Of a DNA stretch of 35,541 bases, positions 11,100 through 20,083 are shown piece by piece. The position numbers and the translations under genes were made by a program. This DNA is from Paratrimastix pyriformis (taxonomy: Eukaryota > Preaxostyla > Paratrimastigidae). The DNA lies in assembly GCA_027972325.1 (NCBI GenBank), contig JAPMOS010000280.1, forward strand, positions 1 through 35,541, written 5' to 3'. The notes under the pieces were generated by a model, which saw only the letters and a program-made list of their open reading frames with translations, was not told the DNA's origin and did not search any database. Position 1 is the first letter of the stretch; the number at the start of each line of letters is the position of its first letter.

Positions 11100-12887
11100 G
11101 GCGCAGACGCGCCAGCTGAGGTTCTTCGTCGGCTCCGAGTGGCCGGAAGCAGCCGGGCGGAAGGCCCGCGGGTCCTGCGGCAGGAGCACGGGCCAGTCCA
11201 CCGTCAGGGCCAGCAGCAGGGCCACCAGGGCTGGCTCGGCCAGACCGGGGCCAGCAGGGTGCACTCCACGCCGGGCCCGGAGTGCTGCAGGTGGCGCAGG
11301 ACGCGGTGGATCTGCGAAAAGGGGGGGTTGACCCAGCTGTTCTCGCCGGGCTCCCACCGGGCCGAAAACGTGTCGGCGCAGGGACTGCACATCGCGGTGG
11401 CGGCTCTCGTAGCGGGGCACCTGGCGCGTCGCGAAGGTGGCCATGCGGTCGATCGAGTGCGGGCCCCAGAGCCGGTCCAGCGAGCGGAACAGCGCCGGTG
11501 GAGCATCCAGTCGCTGCGGTCGAAGTCCCGCGAGCTGGTCCGCCGTGGTATTCGTCACGCCCGCCACGTGCTCGGCCTGCAGGGTAATCCCGTGGCGCGC
11601 TGCGAGGCGTGGATGGCCCGGGCGATCCCGTCCAGGGCCTGGTTGAGGCGGCCGAACCCGTTGAGGTGGGCCACCGTCGTCGCGTTGTCGACCTGGAAGA
11701 GCACCGTGCGGCCCCGCCAGGCCGGCGTCGCGGCCCAGATGCGCAGGGCGTTGAGCACGGCCATGCTCTCGCGCTGGTTGATGGGCGTCTCGCGCATGAC
11801 GCCCGTCCAGGGGCCCTGGGCTGTCTCGTTGCGCTCCAGCCAGCAGGCCCCCAGCCGATGTCCGAGGCGTCCGTGGCGCAGGTCCGATCGGCCGGCGCCG
11901 GGAGCGGACAGGCCCCGTTCCAGCCCTCGAGGCCCTCCAGCCACCAGCGGAGGTCCCCGGGCCGGCTCGTCCAGCATCACGCAGCAGTGCCAGTTGGGGG
12001 CTGCTGCGACCACGCGGTAGACGTTGCGCAGGAGAAACTTGGCGGGCGCCACGGCCCGCGAGACGGACAGGCAGAGGCCCGCCACGTGGGCCACCCGGCG
12101 CACGTGGGGCCGCGAGCAGCGCAGCAGCCGGGCGATCTCGTGCCGGATGGTGCGCCGCTTCTCGGCGGGCACGCAGTAGCGCACCTGGGGAGCGGTCTCG
12201 ACCTCGTACCCCAGGAACTGCTGCCGCGGGGCGGGCGGATGGCACTTCTCCAGCTTGAGGTTCATGCCCGCCTGCTCCATCACGGCCACGAAGCGCGCCC
12301 ACTCGCGATCGGCCTCGGCCGGCCGACTGGCCACGATGAAGTCGTCGATGTAGGAGAGCATCCGCAGGCCGCACGAGGGGCCCCGGAGGTCCTCGCAGAG
12401 GGGCCTGAGAAACTTGGTAAAGGCCCACGGCACAGGAGAGGCCGAACGGGAGAACCGTGTAGACGTAGTAGCGGCCCCGCCAGGCGAATCCCAAGAGCTG
12501 CTGGTCGTCGGGGTGAATGCGCAGGTGATGGTAGCCCTCGGAGAGGTCCGCCGTCGAGATGTAGTCCCCGTCGCGCAGCAGGGGCGCCAGCGTGGTCAGG
12601 TCCTCCAGCTTGAAGGCCGGCGCCTGGACGAAGGAGTTGACGAAGCGCATGTCGATGCACAGCCTCAACTTGCCGTTCTTCTTGGGCGCGCACGTCAGCG
12701 GGGAGATGTTGTGCGGCGGCGCCTGGGCGGGTCGGATCGCGCCCGTCTCGAGGAGGCGAGCCACCTCCTGGTCGACGAAGGAGGCGTGCTCGGGGTGCAC
12801 GTAGTTGGGCAAATGGGAGCTGCACGGCTTGCAGAGGAGCGGGATGCGGAAGCCGTGCAGGAGCCAGTTGTGCACGGGGCGGGGCAA
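11100..12887 (-). pseudogene. Reverse transcriptase and RNase H region of DIRS copy C
   Basis: The longest open stretch begins at 12887. It shows reverse-transcriptase landmarks in order: CAPKKNGKLRLCIDMR (12655 region), a D-L-S-E-G-Y-H-H-L-R-I-H box, V-L-P-F-G-L-S, then the catalytic Y-I-D-D at about 12345, then an F-L-G-Y stretch. Downstream at about 11850-11500 lies an RNase H-like domain with a V-D-N-A stretch and the H-V-A-G-V-x-N stretch common to Ty3-type and DIRS RNase H. These enzymes copy element RNA into DNA. The region overlaps the end of the gag-like part on another frame, a usual arrangement in DIRS. It is broken and treated as a fossil. Confidence 0.85.
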
Positions 12888-13094
12888 GTGGAAATGCTCC
12901 TCCCAGAAGGCCCGGAAGGGCGGGAGGGAGGGACGCCCAGTGCTGAAGCGAGCTGGTGGTGGTGGTGGTGGTGGTGGAGATGCGGCCGGCCCGAGCGGGG
13001 GATGGTCGCACCGTGGCGGCGGCAGCGGGGAGGGCGGCGGTGATGGTGGTGGAAGGCGGACCCGTTGCTGCCGCGGCGCGGGCTCTGCGCGCCG

Positions 13095-14738
13095 TTACTG
13101 CTCGCCGGCGCCGCCCGACTGCGCCTGCTGGCGCCCGCCGGCGGAGCCGTTGTTGCCGCCACCATTGTCGAAGCGGCGCCGCTGCGGGAAGCTGCGCTGC
13201 TGGCGCTGGGCAAAGTCGTTGAACCGGTCGCCGCCTCGGCCGAACCCGCCGCCGTAGCTGCGCCCGCCGAAGCCGCCGCGGCCACCCGACGAGCGGAAGT
13301 CGCGATCCCGGCCCATGCGACGCCCGCCAGCCTGGCCGCCGCGTTGCTGCTGCTGCTGGCCGGGCAGGGCGCGCATGCCCTGAGCGAGGCGGATGGCGAA
13401 GTCGAGCTGCTGGAGGTTCTGGCCCGTGGCGACCTCGGGAGCGGTGCGGACATACTCGTACATGCGGGCCACGTCGGGGGCAAGTGCTGTGTGCACCCAG
13501 GCGAGCCGCTTGCGGTCCACGATGGCGGAGGCAATGGAGCGAGCAAAGCAAGAGAGGGCGGCGCGCAAGTCCTCCTCGGTGCAGGGCAGGCGCGCCAGCC
13601 GCTCAAGGTTGAGCGATTCCCGGTGAAGGCGCTGGAGAAAGCGGAATTCAGCCCTGGACTCGCGGGCAAGGCCCGTGACGGAGCCGAGCTGGGGAAAGTC
13701 GCTGGGCACGGCAACGCCCCGGACAAATGCCCGGGCGCGCTCCAGTGCGAGCCTGTCAGAGGCCTCGCGGTCGCCAGGCTGCTGCTGCGGGTCGGCTGCG
13801 TGCCGGAGCTCATCCTCGTCGCCGGCGGCGGCAGCGTCGTCCTCGTCCGCAAATTCGCCCTCGGCGCCGGCGGCATCATCGTCGCCGCTGGGCGGGTCGG
13901 CCTCCCCGGAAAGGGACCGGGAGCAGCCTGGCGAGCCGCCGGAAGGCTGCGGCGGCTGGGACTTGGTTGGACGGAACGTTGGTTGCAGTGGCCTGGTCGG
14001 GCCGAAAAACGAGAGCGGAGCAGGCTCATCCGCGGCCGGCACGGCGGCGGCACCACCGGCACCCGGGGGCACCAGCAGCACCGCGGGCAGCAAGGCCGGC
14101 CTCCTGGGCGGGAGGCAAGGCCGCGGAGGCAGCAGCTGCGGCCACGAGCAAGGCCCGCTGCTGCTCGAGAAAGTCCCCAGCGAGGCCTCCATCACGCGCC
14201 GGATGTAGAGGTCGAGGCCTTCCTGGGGCTGGGGGGTGACGGCAGAGTGAATCTGCAGGGCCGGGGTGGGCACAGGGGCGCGGGGGCAGCGGGACGGTCC
14301 CCTCGGGCCCGCTCTGGGCGGCACCGTCGTCGTCGAGGTCCTGGGATGGTAGCGGAGCGGTCGCGGTGGCCAGGCCGGACGCGGCCTGCGCGGCGGAAGC
14401 AGCCTTGTGGACAGCCGCAGCCGCCTGTAGGGCCTGCGCCGGGCTTGCCGGGCCACCGGGAGCCGCCCCGACACGCGGGCATCCGTAACCATCAGCCGGT
14501 CCAAGAAGGTCGAGCCCGGGCCGCGAGTGCCCCTTCCCGCCGAAACGGCACTCGAAGAGCCACTCGAAGAGCCGTTGGGGGTCGGATTGGGTGTCCCAGG
14601 AGTTGGAACCTTGATGTTGATCTTGGGCATCGGAGGGTCTTGAAGTCGATGAGTAGAGGCCATTGGAGTAGAGTTTCGTTGTTGTTCGGTCGGTAGTCCT
14701 TGAAAAAACGGGTGTTCACCACGAAAAAACGAAGGCAC
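13095..14738 (-). CDS. Gag-like protein of DIRS copy C
   Basis: An open stretch of 547 residues. The N-terminal half is Pro/Ser-rich and low in complexity. It contains a D-L-Y-I-R-R-V-M-E-A-S helix near residue 205 and a conserved helical domain at about residues 330-450 (region of AFVRGV, LARESRAEFRFLQRLHRE and CFARSIASAIVDRKR). The C-terminal 80 residues are rich in Arg-Gly-Gly and Gln, as expected for nucleic-acid binding. Position ahead of the reverse transcriptase and the RGG tail fit a DIRS gag. No zinc knuckle was seen. Copies B and D lack a comparably long open stretch. Confidence 0.65.
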   Translation of the reverse strand: MPSFFRGEHPFFQGLPTEQQRNSTPMASTHRLQDPPMPKINIKVPTPGTPNPTPNGSSSGSSSAVSAGRGTRGPGSTFLDRLMVTDARVSGRLPVARQARRRPYRRLRLSTRLLPPRRPRPAWPPRPLRYHPRTSTTTVPPRAGPRGPSRCPRAPVPTPALQIHSAVTPQPQEGLDLYIRRVMEASLGTFSSSSGPCSWPQLLPPRPCLPPRRPALLPAVLLVPPGAGGAAAVPAADEPAPLSFFGPTRPLQPTFRPTKSQPPQPSGGSPGCSRSLSGEADPPSGDDDAAGAEGEFADEDDAAAAGDEDELRHAADPQQQPGDREASDRLALERARAFVRGVAVPSDFPQLGSVTGLARESRAEFRFLQRLHRESLNLERLARLPCTEEDLRAALSCFARSIASAIVDRKRLAWVHTALAPDVARMYEYVRTAPEVATGQNLQQLDFAIRLAQGMRALPGQQQQQRGGQAGGRRMGRDRDFRSSGGRGGFGGRSYGGGFGRGGDRFNDFAQRQQRSFPQRRRFDNGGGNNGSAGGRQQAQSGGAGEQ

Positions 14739-15355
14739 TGTGCTGGTCCGGGGCGCCCCTTAAGTACTGGAATTGGGCGGGAAATTTCAGATCTCATTTT
14801 TTCAACTTTTGCTCTGTTGTGATTTCGACATCCGTGCTTTTTACCCTCTCTTGGGACCCCTTCCGGAGCCCAAATCGGGGTCACTTCACGGTTCGATCAT
14901 GGACCGTTGGCCCGCAATTACCTTAACGGTTTTCGGAGATCGGAGATTTGCCGAATCTCGGGCCGTTAACCCCGAATCTCACCCCTTCCGATGCGTGTTA
15001 ATTTTTTTCTTTTCGCCCGATGTTCTTGGCTCCCTTTGACCTCTCTCTCGGATTTTTGTTGTGATTTATGGACGCGTATTGGACACGCTGCCCGTCGTGA
15101 CCATACGATTTTAATTTTAGGATTGGTTTTTTTCGGTCGAACCAACCCTATCGACCACCGGTCGACCCATGTCCATCCTGACCGGTTCTCCACCCAGGAC
15201 ACTTTTTTGAGATGTTTCCAAGTGCTTTCACCTGGGTTTGACTTGTGACTTTTCTGCATTGTGTGGTGTTTATCATGAAGAACAAGGAGATATAGCACCT
15301 AGACTGCCGAAGACGGAGGCTGTCGGCTGCTATCCTGAGTCTTACGATGGATAGT
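14712..15355 (+). repeat. Right inverted terminal repeat of DIRS copy C
   Basis: Inverse of the left terminal repeat of copy D (25427-26045) over about 590 bases up to TAGCACCTA at 15302. It then carries the right-type outer sequence (GACTGCCGAAGACGGAGG, then CTGTCGGCTGC, ending GATGGATAG). The inverse of this outer sequence forms the right half of the internal complementary regions at 3671-3763 and 26176-26274. Confidence 0.9.
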
Positions 15356-17206
15356 ATAACATTTGCCAATGCTGATAACACCACATCATCGATTAATTCT
15401 TCTGGTGAGATGAAATATGTCTCTGATATGGATACTGATGACACGACTCCTGTCCACACTTTTACGATTGGTTCAACTGATAAATTCTCAATCTACACTA
15501 CGAAGTCAATCTCATATACACCATTATGTGCAACTATTTTTGGCTCTTCAAACGATGGTATTGGCACAAAAATTGGAATGAATGGATGGAATAATTCCAC
15601 TTGGGCAATTTATCGGGCAGCAAGTGGTGCGGGAAGTTCATATAGTGGCGCTTCTGCATGTGCCGGTTTTGATATGAATAATGGGATTCGCTTTCGAGCA
15701 TATGATGCATTATCGACTGGTTTCATTTTTGAGAATAGCAATGAAAAGTGTTTGCTGTCGATGAATGCCAATACGGCGTCTACATGGATAAATGGTCCTC
15801 TGACAACAGTTGGATTATCAACATTCAATGCTGGGATTGTGACTCCGAGTTTAACATTTAATAACGCCGATAATACAACCGCCATCATAAAATCAAATGG
15901 TGAATTAAACTACATATCAGATGTGGATATTGATGATACGACTCCTGTGCATACTTTTATCAATGGTGCAACCACTCTGATGTCCATCTATACATCTCGC
16001 ACAGAGTTCAAACATCCAGTGATATCAACAATATTTAGCTCTACAAATGATGGCATTGGCACGAAAATTGGAATGAATGGATGGAATAACAACACCTGGG
16101 CAATCTATCGTGCCAACTCAGGAGCTGGAAACTCTTATAGTGCCGCATCTGCTTGTGGTGGTTATGGAACAATTACAAATGCTATACGTTTCAGGGCATA
16201 TGATGCTACATCAACTGGGTTTCTCTTTGAGAATAGCAATGAAAAGTGTTTGATGTCAGTGAATGCAAATACGGCCGAAACATGGATAAATGGTTCATTG
16301 ACAACTGTTGGATCGACCACTCTTAACGCAGGGTTAAAACTGCCATCCATAACATCAGGTTATCTTTACAGTGATTCTAATGGGAATATCAGCGCGACAA
16401 CCAACGTGACCAGTTCAACACAAACCTGTGTCGCTCCGTCAGGAACCGCAACAACTATAAAAAGTATAAACAATTCCGTTATAATTGATGGCGATGCTGG
16501 ACAGTCATATTACAACTCAAATAATAATAATAACGCAGTGATTATAAAAGCGTCAGATTCACAATCAATGGTCTTCAATAAAGATGGAATTTCATCTACT
16601 GGTATATTATATTCATGGATGACAACAACTGACTCCCTTTCAGTCTACATCCATTCGACCACAGGCAAATTACACATTCCAGTAAGTAGCAGAAGATATA
16701 AAGAAAATATTGTGGCGATGGAAGACACGAGCTACATCTTCAACTTGGAGCCTGTTAACTTTTCTTATATATCAGATGCAAATCACAAGAAATGCTACGG
16801 ACTTATTGCCGAGGATTGTGCCGCAGTATGTCCTGATTTGGTGTTTTATCGTGATGGTAAAATTGAAGGTATTATCGAACATAAACTCCCATTTATGATG
16901 CTGAATGAAATGAAGAAAATGAAACAACAAATCACTGATCTTATCACTGAAAATATTTATTTGAAAGGACAATTAGCCAATCTCACGGCAGATATCGCTG
17001 CTATCAAATCACAAATTGCTTCAATTGTTCAACCATCAGTAAAATTCTCATCAACTGTGCCTATATCAACACAAAATAATACAATGACATTTTATGAAGG
17101 AGTTGTAGGCGATAAGACACATCTCATGGCCAGATGGAAGGCTGATAATATGCTCAAGGAAGTCGATTTAATTGCAGACACACAGGCGGAAGTTCCTGAT
17201 AATTAA
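15347..17206 (+). CDS. Polinton fibre protein with C-terminal S74 chaperone domain
   Basis: An open stretch of 619 residues. Residues about 4-165 and 167-330 are a tandem duplication. Both begin with T-F-x-N-A-D-N-T-T and share GTKIGMNGWNN, TWAIYRA and FENSNEKCL. After a linker comes a peptidase S74 type intramolecular chaperone domain starting at the S-S-R-R-Y-K-E-N motif (about residue 445). It includes YGLIAED and ends in a coiled coil (MLNEMKKMKQQI). In phage and giant-virus fibres this domain drives trimer assembly and cuts itself off before the serine of the motif. The first three codons (ATGGATAGT) lie on the end of DIRS copy C, so the native N-terminus is missing; this is a Polinton gene interrupted by the insertion. 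Receptor binding by the two repeats is inferred. Confidence 0.75.
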   Translation: MDSITFANADNTTSSINSSGEMKYVSDMDTDDTTPVHTFTIGSTDKFSIYTTKSISYTPLCATIFGSSNDGIGTKIGMNGWNNSTWAIYRAASGAGSSYSGASACAGFDMNNGIRFRAYDALSTGFIFENSNEKCLLSMNANTASTWINGPLTTVGLSTFNAGIVTPSLTFNNADNTTAIIKSNGELNYISDVDIDDTTPVHTFINGATTLMSIYTSRTEFKHPVISTIFSSTNDGIGTKIGMNGWNNNTWAIYRANSGAGNSYSAASACGGYGTITNAIRFRAYDATSTGFLFENSNEKCLMSVNANTAETWINGSLTTVGSTTLNAGLKLPSITSGYLYSDSNGNISATTNVTSSTQTCVAPSGTATTIKSINNSVIIDGDAGQSYYNSNNNNNAVIIKASDSQSMVFNKDGISSTGILYSWMTTTDSLSVYIHSTTGKLHIPVSSRRYKENIVAMEDTSYIFNLEPVNFSYISDANHKKCYGLIAEDCAAVCPDLVFYRDGKIEGIIEHKLPFMMLNEMKKMKQQITDLITENIYLKGQLANLTADIAAIKSQIASIVQPSVKFSSTVPISTQNNTMTFYEGVVGDKTHLMARWKADNMLKEVDLIADTQAEVPDN

Positions 17207-17240
17207 TAATTACACTAAATAATTTATTTTCTTATCCTGA

Positions 17241-17248
17241 TATATAGA
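17241..17248 (+). promoter_or_regulatory. TATA-like motif before the 289-residue gene
   Basis: TATATAGA ends 4 bases before the ATG at 17253. The same kind of motif lies directly ahead of most Polinton genes in the window. Confidence 0.45.
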
Positions 17249-17252
17249 AACA

Positions 17253-18122
17253 ATGTCTAGAATCGTCAAAATACTTAATGAAGATCCGATTAATGTGCCT
17301 GATCCTCCGAAAATGCTTCAGGAAATTCCGCTTTCACCACCACTTGATGCACCATCTCCTACATTAAATTCAAAAATAATTAAGTTCTCTGACTTTTATG
17401 AGGAATATATACCTTATGATGTTGCAGAGCGCTACCCGATCTTTAAGAATGACATCATTTACCGATCGTCAGAAAAATATATCAAATATATAGCACCAAT
17501 ATTGCGTGAAGAAAAATTGAAATTCACAAGTGCTTGTGATACAATGCCAGAAATGGGAGAATTATTGAATGAAATCAAATATTATGGAATTGAGTTAACA
17601 TCATACCAAATCCAAGAATTAGCGGATACATCTGGCTTATCCAAACTGATTAACCAAGTGAAGATATACATCGGTTCACATGACGCAAAATGTTTTAATT
17701 ATGGATATTGTGCCAGATTGAAAGGTTTCCAGGTTATATGGGATACCTATATCGGTGTGATTGCTGATAAATATCATGATGATCAATATAATAAGATCAC
17801 TTTCTTAGTTATTCTGGACACTATACGGAATCAAAACTATTTAAGTCTTATTAATTTGAATGCCATCTATAACAACGTCATCTTTGAATTCTTGACCCAT
17901 TTAAAAGAAATGGTGATGGATAAGAAAGAAAGCAGATTAAAAGATATCACAGCCAAACTGTCGCAGGAACTTCTTGATAATAATTTATTATCCACCACTT
18001 CTGGTGTCGCAAGCGCTTTCACAAGTCTAATCCAAAATGCGGCGAAATATGACAAATCGGCATTATTACAACAACTGAGCTCAATCACACAGGTGTCACA
18101 ATTATTAAAGAAAACACAGTAA
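17253..18122 (+). CDS. Unknown Polinton protein, 289 residues
   Basis: Not recognised. The first 35 residues are proline-rich (PDPPKM and LSPPLDAPSP). The rest looks helical: a D-F-Y-E-E-Y-I-P-Y-D region near residue 50, a mixed core with an N-Y-G-Y-C-A stretch near 150, and C-terminal helices ending in a Ser/Gln/Leu-rich segment. No signal peptide or clear membrane segment is seen. It lies 46 bases after the fibre gene and 39 bases before the protease gene, on the same strand, so it belongs to the same transcription block. A structural or assembly role is possible from context only. Confidence 0.65.
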   Translation: MSRIVKILNEDPINVPDPPKMLQEIPLSPPLDAPSPTLNSKIIKFSDFYEEYIPYDVAERYPIFKNDIIYRSSEKYIKYIAPILREEKLKFTSACDTMPEMGELLNEIKYYGIELTSYQIQELADTSGLSKLINQVKIYIGSHDAKCFNYGYCARLKGFQVIWDTYIGVIADKYHDDQYNKITFLVILDTIRNQNYLSLINLNAIYNNVIFEFLTHLKEMVMDKKESRLKDITAKLSQELLDNNLLSTTSGVASAFTSLIQNAAKYDKSALLQQLSSITQVSQLLKKTQ

Positions 18123-18161
18123 AGAGCATTATATAATAATTATTTTGTATTATTATTATAT

Positions 18162-18566
18162 ATGACCGTTGATATACTTTCAAAGATACATCCATTATAT
18201 TTAGATGAAATAGATGATGTTCTCTATCGGGCATCACCAGATTACCGTGGTTGTTACTGTATTGACCAACTCAAGAATCTGGAACCACTCCGAGATGGTC
18301 AGAGTATTGTAATTAATTTAAATACAACAAAAGAACGAGGGAGTCATTGGGTTTGTGCATTTAATGGACAGGAATATTGTGAATATTATGATAGTTTCGG
18401 TGTTATTCCTCCGCCAGCTATCCGTGACTTTTTATATCGCTCAAGAAAAACGTGTATCTATTCCACAAATGAAATTCAAAACATCAACTCCAATATGTGT
18501 GGATACTACTGTATTCTGTTTATTGTGATGAGATCACAAGATTCATCATATACCATTCAAAAATAG
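18162..18566 (+). CDS. Adenain-like cysteine protease (maturation protease)
   Basis: Encodes 134 residues, shorter than adenovirus protease (about 200). The triad of the family is visible: His62 in G-S-H-W-V, Asp77 in Y-Y-D-S-F-G, Gln106 for the oxyanion hole in N-E-I-Q-N, and Cys113 in N-M-C-G-Y-Y-C. In adenoviruses and Polintons this enzyme cuts capsid and core precursors during virion maturation. Likely substrates here are the pVI-like protein at 30878-31567 and possibly the 196-residue protein at 28615-29205, both of which carry consensus sites. The start ATG follows an AT-only run. It looks whole as an open frame; treated as part of a fossil element. Confidence 0.85.
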   Translation: MTVDILSKIHPLYLDEIDDVLYRASPDYRGCYCIDQLKNLEPLRDGQSIVINLNTTKERGSHWVCAFNGQEYCEYYDSFGVIPPPAIRDFLYRSRKTCIYSTNEIQNINSNMCGYYCILFIVMRSQDSSYTIQK

Positions 18567-18659
18567 TGCAAAAGCAAATGATACTCGCTGCATCCGATTA
18601 TTAAAAAAGTTCATTAAATAAAAATTATTATAATATAAAAATTTATTCTCTAATTCTAT

Positions 18660-18668
18660 TATATATAG
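18660..18668 (+). promoter_or_regulatory. TATA-like motif before an interrupted gene
   Basis: TATATATAG ends 3 bases before the ATG at 18672. Its match to the promoter-like motif of the neighbouring Polinton genes supports 18672 as a real gene start. Confidence 0.45.
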
Positions 18669-18671
18669 CAA

Positions 18672-18708
18672 ATGTCTTCTGAGTCTTCCGAATATATGTT
18701 TTAAAACC
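18672..18708 (+). pseudogene. Start of a Polinton gene cut off by the LINE
   Basis: After the TATA-like motif an ATG opens a frame beginning MSSESSEYMF, and the (CCCA)n tail of the LINE begins at 18709. This is probably the 5' end of another gene of the same Polinton block. Its continuation was not found on the far side of the LINE. The gene identity is unknown. Confidence 0.4.
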
Positions 18709-18843
18709 TGGGTGGGTGGGTGGGTGGGTGGGTGGGTGGGTGGGTGGGTGGGTGGGTGGGTGGTGGGTGGGTGGGTGGGTGGGTGGGTGGGTGGGTGGGT
18801 GGGTGGGTGGGTGGGTGGGTGGGTGGGTGGGTGGGTGGGTGGG
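18709..18843 (-). repeat. (CCCA)n / (GGGT)n tail of the LINE
   Basis: About 135 bases of GGGT repeats on the + strand with one shortened unit near 18762. In the LINE sense this is (CCCA)n at the very 3' end, joined to AT-rich Polinton DNA at 18708. Many LINEs end in a short tandem repeat in place of poly(A); a CCCA tail is an unusual choice. Confidence 0.75.
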
Positions 18844-19185
18844 CCGTATATAAAATATTGGGAAGTCCGCCATCTCCGTACTCATCCCATCCACATATCG
18901 ATCGCAGGGTTCGCCACTTCTGTGGTGAACATTTCCCAGCTGTCCCAGGTTCGGGCGCGGTACCAACGCCCCGCGATCGCTCGATGAGCTCCCAGAGTCT
19001 GTCCATCGCTATTTGCTTACCTCTCACCTGCACACTTCCCATAGGCTCCACCCATTTTCTTGGAGCAATTGTTCTGCATCTTCTGCTCCTTCCCCTTGTC
19101 CAGCCACGCGATCAGTTTGATCATTGGCAACTCCACCTTTCAGCGACAGCATCATAAGTATCAAAACCCCACTCCGTTGTGTCCA
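18844..19185 (-). other. LINE 3' region between RNase H and tail
   Basis: No motif was recognised beyond the C-terminal end of the RNase H frame. It is probably the end of the last gene plus the 3' untranslated region, which in LINEs is read by the RT as template start. Confidence 0.5.
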
Positions 19186-19610
19186 TCATGTGTTGGTGAT
19201 ATCTGATGCCGTTGATCCGGCAATCTTGCCATGAACTGTTCCCCTCCGCGATCCAGCGATGCCCCTGTCTCCTAATTGACCCCTGCGCCCAGGATGCTGT
19301 CCCCTTCGGGGCCCTCGGCCTTCGACTCGTCGATCCGTCGGTGTCCAGTCGTCCTTCATCAGCCTCTCCACCCATCCCTTTGCCACCTTACTGTCCGTGC
19401 GCACCTCCACGTTTGCATCCTGTCCCACTCTGATGGCTTCCAGGATGGCTTCCAGCTCTGCCTCATTGTTTGTTTGCCCTTTTCCCGTGCACCTTCTCCC
19501 GACCCGCACAGCCAGTGCCCCATTGGACAGCCGCTCCACCACCGCCAATGCAGCTCGCCGGTCCTTCTTCTTCTTGGTCGCGCTACCATCTGTGTAAAGT
19601 CCGCCACTTC
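19186..19610 (-). pseudogene. RNase H domain of the LINE
   Basis: Acidic catalytic residues of RNase H are visible: Asp in Y-T-D-G-S-A-T (codon 19588-19590), Glu in N-N-E-A-E-L-E-A-I (about 19464), and Asp in V-R-T-D-S-K (about 19395). The domain removes RNA from the RNA-DNA hybrid in LINE clades that keep it. The first Asp lies in a different frame from the rest, so one frameshift falls between them near 19550. The last acidic or histidine position is not certain. Confidence 0.8.
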
Positions 19611-20083
19611 AGCTCGGGCTCCTCCACCCACCCTCCTACACCTCGCCCGCAGTGCCTCCCATCGCCTCCACATTGCCTCGTCCCACTTGCCCGCTCTCAT
19701 CCGGCTCTTCTTGCTTTCCCATTTTGGTCCAGGTGCCTCTCCGCCCCCCTCTTCTTGTCGCTGGCTTCAACATGCATCCTCTCCGTTTCGCCATCCCCTA
19801 TGCTCGTCGGCTTCCCTTTCTTGGCGGCCTCCCACCCCGGCTCCCCGCTTCGGCGTTTCCTGTTCTTCGCCACGACCACCAGCTTTCCTCCTTGCCCCAC
19901 CATCAGCTTGGCTTGTCTCATCTTCCTCTCCGGGTCTGGGATCCCGTGATCCTTCCCACCATCCTCCTCTCTCTTGCCCGTATCCCGTCCCGCCCTCTCT
20001 CGGCTCTCCTCCTTTTCCTGTTCCGTCCTTGCCTCTTTCGATCTCTTTCTGCCACTTCTTCCTCTCGGATCCTCCTCGCCAAC

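Larger units (their letters stand above)
9567..15355 (-). mobile_element. DIRS-like retrotransposon, copy C (best preserved)
   Basis: This GC-rich copy reads on the minus strand as gag-like region, reverse transcriptase, RNase H and tyrosine recombinase. It starts abruptly at 9567 just inside where the internal complementary region would lie, so the left terminal repeat is absent. The right terminal repeat is present and ends with the right-type outer sequence up to GATGGATAG at about 15355, inside a Polinton fibre gene. It looks younger than copy B because its open stretches are longer, but it is still broken, with a handful of breaks, and is treated as a fossil. Confidence 0.9.

Noticed and set aside
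13065-14696. Ala/Gly-rich + strand frame of 543 residues
   Set aside because: Antisense of the DIRS gag-like region; GC-rich DNA gives long open frames on both strands.
18709-18843. Telomere-like array
   Set aside because: The unit GGGT is not a known telomere repeat, the run is short, and it sits exactly at the 3' end of a LINE.
18643-19157. Long frames reading THPPTHPP or GGWVGGWV across 18709-18843
   Set aside because: They are translations of the GGGT repeat in several frames; the repeat is the tail of the LINE and no promoter or conserved flanking coding sequence supports a gene.
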